From the NCBI RefSeq assembly GCF_901827155.1, contig NZ_LR594659.1, forward strand, positions 2,542,001 through 2,606,000: a stretch of DNA of 64,000 bases, written 5' to 3'. The stretch comes from Variovorax sp. PBL-H6 (GTDB taxonomy: Bacteria > Pseudomonadota > Gammaproteobacteria > Burkholderiales > Burkholderiaceae_C). Positions 33,526 to 42,113 of the stretch are shown here, one piece after another (positions within the stretch are counted from its first letter, which is position 1; the number at the start of each line of letters is the position of its first letter). Both the position numbers and the translations under genes were made by a program. Below the pieces are notes generated by a model. The model was given only the letters and a program-made list of their open reading frames with translations, was not told the DNA's origin and did not search any database.

Positions 33526-35145
33526 ATGACGACGACAATGACAGTGGCCGAGGCCCTCGCGCAGGCGATGGAAGAAGCCGGCGTGCAACGGATCTACGGC
33601 GTGCCCGGCGGCGGCTCGTCGCTCGACGTGATCGAGGCGGCCGCGCGGCGCGGCATCGCCTTCACGCTGACCAAGACCGAGAACGCCGCCGTGATGATGG
33701 CGGGCGCCCTGGCCGAGAGCACGGGCCGCCTGGGCGTGGCGCTCATGACCAAGGGGCCCGGTGTAGCCAACGCAGCCAACGGCGTGGCTTACGCAAGCCT
33801 CGACCGCGCGCCGGTGATGGTGATCACCGACGGCTTCACGCCCGCGCAGCTCGGCTACATCACGCACCAGGTGTTCGACCAGCGTGCCATGCTCGCGCCG
33901 GTGGTCAAGGGCCACGGACGGCTCGACGGCGACGACGCGGGCGCGGAAATTCGCCGCCTGGTGACGCTTGCCTGCACCGCGCCTTGCGGTCCGGTGCACC
34001 TGGAGCTCACCAGCGCGGTCGCGCGCAAGCCTCTGGGCCGGACGTTGCCCGAGGCAGCGCGGACCCCGCCGGCCGTCGCCGACGCGATGCTGCTGAAACA
34101 GGCCGCGGCAATGATCGCGAAAGCCCGGCGCCCGGTGATCGTTGCCGGGCTCGAGGCGCGGCGCGCGGCCCCGCAGTTGCGCGCGCTGGCCGAGGGGCTG
34201 TGCTGCCCCGTGCTCTCCACCTACAAGGCCAAGGGCGTACTGTCCGATCGGCATGAACTGGTAACGGGCGTGTTCACCGGCGGCGCACAGGAGCAGGAAT
34301 GCGTGCACCAGGCCGACCTGATCGTGCTGGTGGGGATGGACCCGGTGGAGCTGATCCTGCAGCCCTGGCCCTACGACATCCCGGTGCTCGACATCGGCGT
34401 GCACGGCTATTCCGTGCACTACGTGAAGCCGGCGCTTGGCGTCTACGGCAGCCTCGCGGCCAATCTCGAGGCGCTGGGCGGTCATGGCCTCGCGGCAAGC
34501 ACCTGGGAGCCCGGCGAGATTGCGCGCCTGCGCAGCAACGTGCAGCGCGCCCTGGCCTACGGGCCGGTGTCGCAGGGCGTGGCGCCGGATCGTCTCGTCC
34601 AGCTCACCGCCGAGGCCTGCGCCGAAGCCGGCTTGCGCCCGCGCATGTCGGTGGATGCTGGCGCCCACATGTTCTCGGCGACTACCTTTTTCCCCTGCGA
34701 GGAACCGGGCGATTGCCTGATCTCCAATGGCCTGGCCTCCATGGCCTTCGGCGTGCCGGCCGCCATCGCTGCGGCCATCGAGGACCCGACGCGCCCGGTG
34801 GTCTGCTTCACGGGCGACGGCGGGCTGATGATGTGCATGGGCGAGCTGTGCACCGCGGTCGAGGCGGGCGCGCGCATCCTGGTCGTTGTCTTCAACGACG
34901 GCGCGCTGTCGCTGATCGACGTGAAGCAGCAGAGCCGGCAACTCCCCACACGCGGCGTGCGCTGGGGTCGACACGATTTCGCGCGAGTCATGGAAGGGGC
35001 AGGCGGCGCCGGCTGGCGCGTGCGCGACGAGGACGGGCTGCGCACCGCATTGCAGGCCGCACTGGCTGGCCAGGGGCCTGCGTTGATCGATGTCGAGGTC
35101 GAAGCGGCCGGCTATGCGCAGCAGCTCAAGGCCATGCGAGGCTGA
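33526..35145 (+). CDS. Thiamine-diphosphate enzyme (acetolactate synthase/decarboxylase-like)
   Basis: The 539-residue protein has the three-domain ThDP fold: an N-terminal PYR domain with activating Glu52 (TKTENAAVMMAG), a central domain, and a C-terminal PP domain with GDGG...N (residues ~430-457). The family covers acetolactate synthase, benzoylformate decarboxylase and phenylpyruvate decarboxylase. It lies between an aldehyde dehydrogenase and a class IV aminotransferase with no regulatory acetolactate subunit nearby, which favours a 2-oxo-acid decarboxylase. The exact reaction is uncertain. Confidence 0.85.
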   Translation: MTTTMTVAEALAQAMEEAGVQRIYGVPGGGSSLDVIEAAARRGIAFTLTKTENAAVMMAGALAESTGRLGVALMTKGPGVANAANGVAYASLDRAPVMVITDGFTPAQLGYITHQVFDQRAMLAPVVKGHGRLDGDDAGAEIRRLVTLACTAPCGPVHLELTSAVARKPLGRTLPEAARTPPAVADAMLLKQAAAMIAKARRPVIVAGLEARRAAPQLRALAEGLCCPVLSTYKAKGVLSDRHELVTGVFTGGAQEQECVHQADLIVLVGMDPVELILQPWPYDIPVLDIGVHGYSVHYVKPALGVYGSLAANLEALGGHGLAASTWEPGEIARLRSNVQRALAYGPVSQGVAPDRLVQLTAEACAEAGLRPRMSVDAGAHMFSATTFFPCEEPGDCLISNGLASMAFGVPAAIAAAIEDPTRPVVCFTGDGGLMMCMGELCTAVEAGARILVVVFNDGALSLIDVKQQSRQLPTRGVRWGRHDFARVMEGAGGAGWRVRDEDGLRTALQAALAGQGPALIDVEVEAAGYAQQLKAMRG

Positions 35146-35149
35146 CGCG

Positions 35150-35260
35150 ATGATCACCATCGGCCCGCGTGCCGCCACCGCCCCCGATGCCGCCCACCTC
35201 GCGGTCTCGCCGACCTGGCTCTCCGAAACCGTGCAGGCCGCTGGCCTGCTTCGCATTTGA
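35150..35260 (+). CDS. Possible 36-residue small protein between ThDP enzyme and Bug receptor
   Basis: An ATG at 35150, 4 bp after the ThDP gene stop, opens a 36-codon frame ending at TGA 35260. The product is MITIGPRAATAPDAAH followed by LAVSPTWLSETVQAAGLLRI. It is not low-complexity, but I recognise no family. It ends 14 bp before the next gene's ATG. It could be a real small protein, a remnant of a deleted gene, or an incidental open frame. Coding status is unproven. Confidence 0.3.
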   Translation: MITIGPRAATAPDAAHLAVSPTWLSETVQAAGLLRI

Positions 35261-35274
35261 ACCGGAGGATCCCG

Positions 35275-36252
35275 ATGATGATGTCTCGCCGCCAGATGAT
35301 GGCGCTCTCCGCTGCCGGACTCGCCGGGCTGCCGCACACCGGCAGCTGGGCTGCCGAGGCTTTTCCGTCCAGCTTGAAGACGGTCACGATCCTGGTCGGC
35401 TTCGCGCCGGGCGGCGGTGGCGACACCTGGGCCCGGTGGATGGCCGAGTTCCTGCGCGCACGCTGGAAGACGACCGTGGTGGTGGAAAACAAGCCCGGCG
35501 CCGGCGGCACCATCGTGGCCGGCCAACTCGCGCGGACGCGTCCCGACGGCTACACGGTTGCACTGGCCACCTCCAGCCCGTTCACGGTGGCGCCGTACCT
35601 GCAGAAATTGCCCTACGACCCGGTCGCGGACTTCCGCTATCTCTTCCAGTTCCTGGTCAGCGCGCAACCCCTGTTCGTCAAGGCCGATGCGCAGTGGAGG
35701 AGCATCCAGGAGCTGATCGCCTGGGGCAAGGCCAACCCCGGCAAGCTGTTCTGGTCAACGGCCGCCACCAACGGGGCGACGCACATCTCGACTGCCGCCG
35801 CATTCCAGGCGGCAGGCATCGAGGCGACCTACGTGCCCTACAAGGGAGGCGCCGAGGCGATCTCGGCACTGCTGGGCGGCCAGATCCAGGCCCTGGTCGC
35901 GGCGGAGTTCCCGCCCTTCGCCTCCAGCGGGCGCGTGCGGCTGCTCGCGGAAAGCGGGCCCGACAAGGTTCCCGGCTACCCCGATGTGCCGACCTACAAG
36001 GAGCTGAACTTCCCGGTCTCGGTGCCGATCTTCTACGGCATCGCCGGCCCCGCGGGCATGCCCGAGGATGCGGTGAAGGCCTGGGAAGCCGCCGGGCGAG
36101 ACATGGTGGGCGAGCCGGGCTTCCGGGAGATGCTGGGCAAGCTCTCCGGCACCGGTGCCTACATGGATGCCACCGCCTTCGGGCGCACCATCGCCGACGT
36201 GAACCGGAAGATGGCCAAGCTGGTGCCCGAGCTCAAGCTCGGCAACAACTGA
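35275..36252 (+). CDS. Bug/TctC-family extracytoplasmic solute receptor (3 of 4)
   Basis: The 325-residue receptor begins MMMSRRQMMALSAAGLAG, a Tat-like signal, and matures after about residue 25 (SWAAEA). The Bug signature GFAPGGGGDTWARWMAEF and VENKPGAGGTIVAGQLA are present. GGAGG at 35264-35268 supports the ATG at 35275. It is embedded in the hyuBA operon, so its ligand is probably the cluster's growth substrate. No TctAB membrane genes are nearby. Confidence 0.92.
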   Translation: MMMSRRQMMALSAAGLAGLPHTGSWAAEAFPSSLKTVTILVGFAPGGGGDTWARWMAEFLRARWKTTVVVENKPGAGGTIVAGQLARTRPDGYTVALATSSPFTVAPYLQKLPYDPVADFRYLFQFLVSAQPLFVKADAQWRSIQELIAWGKANPGKLFWSTAATNGATHISTAAAFQAAGIEATYVPYKGGAEAISALLGGQIQALVAAEFPPFASSGRVRLLAESGPDKVPGYPDVPTYKELNFPVSVPIFYGIAGPAGMPEDAVKAWEAAGRDMVGEPGFREMLGKLSGTGAYMDATAFGRTIADVNRKMAKLVPELKLGNN

Positions 36253-36284
36253 TTCAACATTGAACGAGCAAGAAAAGGTCAAGC

Positions 36285-37199
36285 ATGTGGACGCCTGAAT
36301 GGGTCTTGTCGGACGGGGAGATCATCCGCCATGCGGATGCGAGGATCCATCCTCTGTCGCTCGCCGTTACCTACGCCACCACCGTCTTCGAAGGGCTGCG
36401 CGCCTATCGCCGGCCCGAGGATGGCAGCTACAGCTTCTTCCGCCTGCGCGAGCACATCGAGCGTCTGCAGGTGGGCATGAAGGTGATGCGCTTCGACCGC
36501 CGCATCGAGGTCGACGAGATGCAGGAAGCGCTCTCGCGCCTCGTGCGCGCGAACTCGCCCGACACCGACGTGTACATCCGGCTGCTCGTCTTCATCTCGG
36601 GCATCGGCCTGATGGCGACCCGGGGGCCGGTGAGCTACTTCGCGGTGGCCCAGCCGCGCGACAAGCCCAAGTTCGCGGAGACCGGCATGCAGCTCGGCGT
36701 GAGCTCATGGAGCCGGCTCTCCGACAACGCGAGCCCGCCGCGCATCAAGGCCACGGCCAACTATCACAACGCCCGCCTGACGCAGCTGCAGGCGCAGGCG
36801 GACGGCTATGACGGGGCGATCATGCTCACGTCGCAGGGCAAGGTCTCCGAAGCCCCGATCGCCTGCTTCTTCATGGTGCGCGACGGCGAGCTGATCACGC
36901 CCAACCTGGGCAGCAGCATCCTGGAGAGCGTCACGCGCGATTCGATCATCCGCCTGTACGAGCGCCGCTTCGGCCGGCCCGTCATTCAGCGCGAAGTCGA
37001 TCGCAGCGAGCTCTACTTTGCGCAGGAGGCGTTCATCTGCGGCACCGGGCAGGAGATCATCCCCGTCACCAGCATCGACCGGTTGCCGGTCGGCGACGGC
37101 AAGCCCGGCGAGATCACGCGGCGCGTGCAGGCGATGTACTTCGAATGCGTCCGGCGGATGGTGCCGGACGAGTGGGGCTGGCACACGCCCCTGCTGTGA
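36285..37199 (+). CDS. Class IV aminotransferase (branched-chain/D-amino-acid type)
   Basis: The 304-residue PLP enzyme belongs to fold-type IV. Lys155 in RIKATANYHNARL is the Schiff-base lysine, aligned with Lys159 of E. coli IlvE, and Glu189 lies in GKVSEAP. The N-terminal YATTVFEGLRAY is typical of branched-chain aminotransferases. D-amino-acid transaminases and aminodeoxychorismate lyases share the fold. It is last in the hyuBA operon, 32 bp after the Bug gene, where it could make the 2-oxo acid used by the ThDP enzyme. A biosynthetic IlvE role is less likely here. Confidence 0.88.
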   Translation: MWTPEWVLSDGEIIRHADARIHPLSLAVTYATTVFEGLRAYRRPEDGSYSFFRLREHIERLQVGMKVMRFDRRIEVDEMQEALSRLVRANSPDTDVYIRLLVFISGIGLMATRGPVSYFAVAQPRDKPKFAETGMQLGVSSWSRLSDNASPPRIKATANYHNARLTQLQAQADGYDGAIMLTSQGKVSEAPIACFFMVRDGELITPNLGSSILESVTRDSIIRLYERRFGRPVIQREVDRSELYFAQEAFICGTGQEIIPVTSIDRLPVGDGKPGEITRRVQAMYFECVRRMVPDEWGWHTPLL

Positions 37200-37227
37200 T
37201 CCTTCCGCAGCGCTGCGGCGCCCGTGG

Positions 37228-38166
37228 CTAGCCGCCGGGCTCGTCGCCGGTGAGCGCCCGCACCTGGCGGCGCAGGTGCTCGATCAGCAACTCGCTCGAC
37301 TGGGGCAGGGTGTGCGAGCGCAGCCGCACGAGGCTGATGTCGCGCCGCGCCCAGGACTCGTCGAGCGACATCACGCGCAGCCGCTTGAGCCCGTACTGCT
37401 GCGCGCAGATGAGCGGCACCACCGCAACGCCGGCTCCGGCCTCGACCATGCGGCAGACCGCGTCGAAGTTGCCGACCTGGATGCGCAGGTTGATCCGCTT
37501 GCCGAGCTGCCGTGCGATGCCGTCGACGAAGTTGTGAATCGAGTTGTTCTGGTTGAGCCCGACAAAGGGCGTGTGATCCAGCAGCTCGGCCAGGCGGACC
37601 GGCCCTTCCTTGCGCGGCCCGAGCAGCGGAGACGCGATCAGCACCAGCTCGTCGCGGTAGAGCGGCAGCACGTCCAGGTCCTCCGGGATCACGCTTCCCG
37701 CCACGATCGCGATGTCTGCCGCGCCCTTGGCGACGGCCACCGCGGCTGCGCGCGAGCTGCTTTCCTCCAGCTCGATGTCGATGTCGGGATGCTCTGCGAG
37801 GAAGGCCGACAGCGCACCGGGCAGCAAGGTGCTGGCGACCGTGCTGTTGGCGAGCAGGCGCACGCGCCCCTTCACGCCGCTTGCGAACGGCTGCATTGCC
37901 GAGTGCATGCATTCGAGTTGGTTGAACACCAGGCGGATGTGCTCCAACATGCGCTCGCCGGCCGGCGTGAGCTGCACGCCCTTGGCCTGGCGCAGCAGCA
38001 GCGGCGTGTGGAAGTTTTCCTCCAGCTGCTTGATCCGCATGCTGGCCGCGGGCGGAGACAGGAAGGCCCGTTCTGCGGCGCGGGTCAGGTTGCACGTCTC
38101 GCCTACGTGAAGGAACAAGCGCAGGTCGGTCAGGTCGTAGTGCATGCGAAAGTCATTGTGATCCAT
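37228..38166 (-). CDS. LysR-family transcriptional regulator
   Basis: The 312-residue protein has a LysR HTH (residues ~10-68; NLTRAAERAFLSPPAASMRIKQLEE) and a C-terminal effector domain. Its 3' end is 28 bp from the convergent aminotransferase gene, so it may regulate the hyuBA operon although it is not divergent from it. The first ATG is at 38166; a second in-frame ATG at 38145 (MHYDLTDLRLF) is an equally good start. It is also 44 bp downstream of the ABC exporter gene on the same strand. Confidence 0.9.
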   Translation of the reverse strand: MDHNDFRMHYDLTDLRLFLHVGETCNLTRAAERAFLSPPAASMRIKQLEENFHTPLLLRQAKGVQLTPAGERMLEHIRLVFNQLECMHSAMQPFASGVKGRVRLLANSTVASTLLPGALSAFLAEHPDIDIELEESSSRAAAVAVAKGAADIAIVAGSVIPEDLDVLPLYRDELVLIASPLLGPRKEGPVRLAELLDHTPFVGLNQNNSIHNFVDGIARQLGKRINLRIQVGNFDAVCRMVEAGAGVAVVPLICAQQYGLKRLRVMSLDESWARRDISLVRLRSHTLPQSSELLIEHLRRQVRALTGDEPGG

Positions 38167-38210
38167 CTGACATGCCGCCGCAGGTTGCGTGCCTGCCCCG
38201 TTGCTGCGGA

Positions 38211-40004
38211 CTACGTGCTGAACTGGAGCGCGGCCAGCCGCGCGTAGACCCCGTTCTGCGCCACCAGCGCAGCGTGCGTGCCTTGCTCCACGATGCCCCC
38301 GTGGTCGAGCACGATGATGCGGTTCGCTTTCTGCACCGTGGCAAGCCGATGCGCGATGACCAGCGTGGTTCGCCCGGTCATCGCCGATTCAAGCGCTGCT
38401 TGCACCATGCGCTCGCTCTCGGCGTCGAGCGCGCTGGTCGCCTCGTCGAGCAGCAGCAGCGGCGGGTTCTTCAGCATGGCCCGCGCGATCGCGATGCGTT
38501 GCCGCTGGCCGCCCGACAGGCGCACGCCGCGCTCGCCGAGAAAGGTGTCGTAGCCTTCCGGCAGGGCTCGCAGGAAGTCGTCGGCGAAGGCGGCGCGCGC
38601 CGCGGCATGCACCTCCTCGGCGCTGGCTTCGGGCCGGCCGTAGCGGATGTTCTCGAAGGCGCTGGCGGAGAAGATCACCGCGTCCTGCGGCACCAGCCCG
38701 ATGCGCGTGCGCAGGGCGTCGAGCGCCATGTCGGCGAGCGGCGCCCCGTCGAGCAGGATGCGGCCCGATTGCGGGTCGTAGTAGCGCAGCAGCAGTTGGA
38801 ACACCGTGCTCTTGCCCGCGCCGCTCGATCCCACCAGCGCCACCGTCTCGCCGGGCGCGATGTCCAGGCTGAAGTCCCGCAACGCCGGCGTGCCGGGCCG
38901 CGACGGGTAATGGAAGGTCACCTGCTCCAGGCGCACTGCACTCCCGGCCACCGGGACCGTTGCCTGCGTCGGTCGGGCCGGCGACACGATCGCCGGCTTC
39001 GCGTGCAGCAGTTCCATGAGCCGCTCGGTGGCGCCGGCCGCGCGCAGCAGGTCGCCATAGACCTCGCCCAGCACCGCCGCGGCGCTTGCCAGGATGATCA
39101 CGTAGACCACGGTCTGCCCCAGATGCCCGGCAGTGATGTCGCCCCGCAGCACCGCTTGGGTGCCCTGGTACAGCCCCCACAGCAGGGCCGCCGAGGTGGC
39201 GATGATGATGAACGCCACCAGGACCGAGCGGGCCTTGGTGCGGCGCACGGCGGTGCGGAAGGCGCTGTCGGTCGAGGCGTCGAAACGCGCCGCTTCGCGC
39301 GACTCGGCCGTGTAGCTCTGCACCACGGGAATGGCGTTCAGCACCTCGGCCGCGATGGCGCTCGAATCGGCCACCCGGTCCTGGCTGGCGCGCGAGAGCC
39401 GGCGCACCCGGCGGCCGAACCACATGCTGGGCAGCACCACCAGCACCAGGATGCCGAGCACCTGCACCATCACATACGGGTTGGTCCAGACCAGCATCGC
39501 CAGCGCGCCGGCGCCCATCACCGCATTGCGCAGTCCCATGCTGAGCGAGGAGCCCACCACGGTCTGGACCAGCGTCGTGTCGGCCGTCAGGCGCGACAGC
39601 ACCTCGCCCGTCTGCGTGGTCTCGAAGAAGGCGGGGCTCTGGCGCAGCACGTGGGCATAGACGGCATTGCGCAGGTCGGCCGTCACGCGCTCGCCGAGCC
39701 AACTCACCGTGTAGAACCGCGCCGCAGAAAAGACCCCGAGCGCCACCGCGACGCCGAAGAGGGCGAGGAAATGATCGCGCAGTGCCATCGTCTGCGCGCC
39801 TCGGTCGGCCCCGGCCAAGCCACCGTCGATCAAGCCGCGCAGCGCAACCGGAAACACGAGCGTGGTAATCGCTGCCAGCACGAGGAATGCCGCGGCCAGG
39901 GCAATCTGGACCCGGTAAGGCCGCAGGAAAGGTGACAGGCCGGAAAGTGATTTGGGCGCGCCCTTGGCGGCTGTCGACGAGCTAGGGGAAACCATGGGCC
40001 GCAT
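38211..40004 (-). CDS. ABC-type exporter, fused membrane and ATPase domains (MsbA/ABCB-like)
   Basis: The roughly 597-residue half-transporter has six membrane helices (about residues 40-310) and a C-terminal ATPase. The ATPase has a Walker A motif (GSSGAGKST) near residue 390, LSGGQRQRIAIARAM near 495 and a Walker B motif (LLLLDEATSALD). It probably works as a homodimer exporting lipids or drugs. Starts at 40004 or 39995 both give plausible proteins. It is divergent from marR, with the palindromic operator about 35 bp upstream of its start, so MarR may repress it too. Confidence 0.92.
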   Translation of the reverse strand: MRPMVSPSSSTAAKGAPKSLSGLSPFLRPYRVQIALAAAFLVLAAITTLVFPVALRGLIDGGLAGADRGAQTMALRDHFLALFGVAVALGVFSAARFYTVSWLGERVTADLRNAVYAHVLRQSPAFFETTQTGEVLSRLTADTTLVQTVVGSSLSMGLRNAVMGAGALAMLVWTNPYVMVQVLGILVLVVLPSMWFGRRVRRLSRASQDRVADSSAIAAEVLNAIPVVQSYTAESREAARFDASTDSAFRTAVRRTKARSVLVAFIIIATSAALLWGLYQGTQAVLRGDITAGHLGQTVVYVIILASAAAVLGEVYGDLLRAAGATERLMELLHAKPAIVSPARPTQATVPVAGSAVRLEQVTFHYPSRPGTPALRDFSLDIAPGETVALVGSSGAGKSTVFQLLLRYYDPQSGRILLDGAPLADMALDALRTRIGLVPQDAVIFSASAFENIRYGRPEASAEEVHAAARAAFADDFLRALPEGYDTFLGERGVRLSGGQRQRIAIARAMLKNPPLLLLDEATSALDAESERMVQAALESAMTGRTTLVIAHRLATVQKANRIIVLDHGGIVEQGTHAALVAQNGVYARLAALQFST

Positions 40005-40035
40005 TCTAACGAACGCTTGCCCTTTCAAAGGTCGC

Positions 40036-40073
40036 CTTGACAATTACTGTCACGACAACTATATTCGCGCCAT
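40036..40073 (+). promoter_or_regulatory. marR promoter with overlapping MarR-type operator
   Basis: TTGACA (40037-40042) and TATATT (40060-40065) are separated by 17 bp, a near-consensus sigma-70 promoter. A perfect inverted repeat TGACA-N5-TGTCA (40038-40052) covers the -35 box, so a bound repressor would block RNA polymerase. The predicted transcription start is about 40072, which is the A of the marR ATG. The site also lies in the marR/ABC exporter divergent region. Confidence 0.8.
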
Positions 40074-40626
40074 GCCTGCTTCCCCCGATCCCGCCCGCGC
40101 CGCTGCTGCGCCGCCTCCTGGTCCCGACGGCGAGACCATCGGGTTCTACAAGCCCGATTCCTACAACGCCGAGGAGAGTGTCGGCCACATGATGCGACGC
40201 ATCACCACCATGCTGGCGCAGGCGGTGGCCAGCCAGATGTCGGAGCCGGGCGGCCCGACCTTCCCTCAATGGGCGCCCCTGTTCAAGCTGCACATGGGTC
40301 ACGCAACCACCGTCGCCGAACTCGCGCGCGAGTGCCAGCTCGACACCGGCGCCATGACCCGCCTGCTCGACCGCCTGGAAGCCAAGGGCCTGTGCCGGCG
40401 CGTGCGCTCGGTCTCCGACCGCCGCGTGGTCAACATCGAGCTCACGGATGAGGGGCGCGAAGCCGCTCGCCAAGTGCCCCATGTGCTGTGCAGCGTGCAG
40501 AACGAACTCCTCACCGGCTTCAGCCCCGAGGAATGGATGCAGCTCAAGCACTATCTGCGCCGCCTCCTGGACAACGCCCAGGCCATCGCGGCCCGTGGAG
40601 AAAAGAATGACCCCGCTTCTTCCTGA
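40072..40626 (+). CDS. MarR-family repressor of the adjacent efflux operon
   Basis: The 184-residue regulator has a winged HTH in the MarR pattern: TTVAELARECQLDTGAMTRLLDRLE as recognition region and GLCRRVRSVSDRRVVNIELTDEG as wing. ATG 40072 is the only start compatible with the conserved ETIGFYKPDSYNAEESVG segment, and it coincides with the predicted transcription start, so the mRNA may be leaderless. It overlaps the outer-membrane factor gene by 20 bp. It probably represses itself and the pump genes and is released by phenolic or hydrophobic ligands. Confidence 0.9.
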   Translation: MPASPDPARAAAAPPPGPDGETIGFYKPDSYNAEESVGHMMRRITTMLAQAVASQMSEPGGPTFPQWAPLFKLHMGHATTVAELARECQLDTGAMTRLLDRLEAKGLCRRVRSVSDRRVVNIELTDEGREAARQVPHVLCSVQNELLTGFSPEEWMQLKHYLRRLLDNAQAIAARGEKNDPASS

Positions 40627-42085
40627 AACCGCCCGGCGACCCGTGGCGGCCCTGGCCGCTGCTGCAGCACTGTTCCTGGCCGGCTGCGCCGACATGGGCC
40701 ACATCGATCCGCACGCGAGCCTGCGCGACGCCGCTTCGGTCGGCATCGCACCCGAAGCCGCCGCCATGGCAACACCCACTGTCGACAGCCAATGGTGGCT
40801 CGGCTTCGGCGATGCCCAGCTCAACACCTTGGTGGACCAGGCGCTGCGAGGCAACCCCAACCTGCGAGTGGCGCGAGCCCGTCTCGAGCGCGCACAGGCT
40901 GCCATCGGCGCAGCCGAGGCCGGTCGACTGCCGAAAGTCGACGGGCAGCTCGACCTCAACAAGCAGCAGTTCAGCAGCAACTACATCTACCCCGCGCCTC
41001 TGGGCGGCTCGCGGCAGGAGCTCGGCACGTTCCAGCTCAACGCGAGCTGGGAGCTCGATTTCTTCGGCCGCAACCGCACCGCCATCGAGACTGCCGTCGG
41101 CAGCACCAATGCCGCCGCCGCCGATGCCGACGCGGCACGGGTCCTCCTGGCGAGCAACGTGGCGCGTGCCTACGTCCAATGGGCCCGCTTCAATGACCAG
41201 CTGGCGGTGGCCCAGCGCACGCTCTCGCAGCGCGAGGAGACGCTCAAGCTGGTGCGCGACCGCGTCTCGGCCGGCCTGGATACGCGCCTCGAGCAGTTCC
41301 AGAGCGAAGGCGGCCTGCCGCAGGGGCGCCAGCAGATCGAAGCGTTGAACGAGCAGATCGCCTTGGCACGCAATGCGCTGGACGCGCTGGTGGGGCAACC
41401 CGGCGCCACCCGGACACTCGCGGCACCGAAGCTCGACAGCCTCCGTCCGATCGCACTGCAGCCGACGATCCCCGCCGACCTGCTGGGCCGCCGCGCCGAC
41501 ATCGCTGCCGCGCGCTGGCGCGTCGAGGCGGCGACCAGCGATGTCGCCAATGCGAAGACACAGTTCTATCCCAACGTCAACCTGGTGGCCTTCGCCGGTT
41601 TCTCGGCGCTCGGCTTCGGGCAGCTCTTCAAGTCGGGCAGCGAGCAGTGGAGCGTGGGCCCGGCAGTACGGCTGCCGATCTTCGAGGGCGGCCGCCTTCG
41701 CTCCAACCTGCGCGGCAAGACGGCCGACCTCGATGCCGCGATCGAGAGCTACAACGCGGCCGTGCTCGACGCCGTGCGCGAGGTCGCCGACCAGGTCGCG
41801 AGCGCCCAGGCGGTGGCGCGCCAGCAGGCCGAGCAGGCCGCCTCGCAGCGCGCCGCCGAGTCTGCCTACGACATCGCCGTGCAGCGCTATGGCGCGGGCC
41901 TGGGCAACTATCTCAACGTGCTGACGGCCGAGACCACGGTGCTCGCCGAGCGCCGGCAGGCCGTCGACCTCTCCGCGCGCGCCCTCGAGACCCAGGTCGG
42001 GCTCGCGCGCGCGCTGGGCGGCGGCTGGCAGCCACCGGCGCAGGCCACCGCCGCTGCCGGCCGGCAGGCGACCCGCCACCCCTGA
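40607..42085 (+). CDS. RND/EmrAB-type outer-membrane factor lipoprotein (NodT family)
   Basis: The 492-residue TolC-like protein has a lipoprotein signal with lipobox LAGC (Cys27). Two OEP repeats follow, with WWLGFGDAQLNTLVDQAL and WELDFFGRNRTAIE typical of the NodT family. It would form the outer-membrane channel for the EmrA/EmrB pair encoded downstream. GGAG (40597-40600) precedes the ATG inside the end of marR, so translation is probably coupled. Confidence 0.93.
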   Translation: MTPLLPETARRPVAALAAAAALFLAGCADMGHIDPHASLRDAASVGIAPEAAAMATPTVDSQWWLGFGDAQLNTLVDQALRGNPNLRVARARLERAQAAIGAAEAGRLPKVDGQLDLNKQQFSSNYIYPAPLGGSRQELGTFQLNASWELDFFGRNRTAIETAVGSTNAAAADADAARVLLASNVARAYVQWARFNDQLAVAQRTLSQREETLKLVRDRVSAGLDTRLEQFQSEGGLPQGRQQIEALNEQIALARNALDALVGQPGATRTLAAPKLDSLRPIALQPTIPADLLGRRADIAAARWRVEAATSDVANAKTQFYPNVNLVAFAGFSALGFGQLFKSGSEQWSVGPAVRLPIFEGGRLRSNLRGKTADLDAAIESYNAAVLDAVREVADQVASAQAVARQQAEQAASQRAAESAYDIAVQRYGAGLGNYLNVLTAETTVLAERRQAVDLSARALETQVGLARALGGGWQPPAQATAAAGRQATRHP

Positions 42086-42113
42086 ACACATTGCGCGAAT
42101 CCGAAAGACATCC

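Noticed and set aside
33343..35667. 774-codon open frame antisense to ALDH end, ThDP enzyme and Bug receptor
   Set aside because: No domain content and it opposes three well-supported genes.
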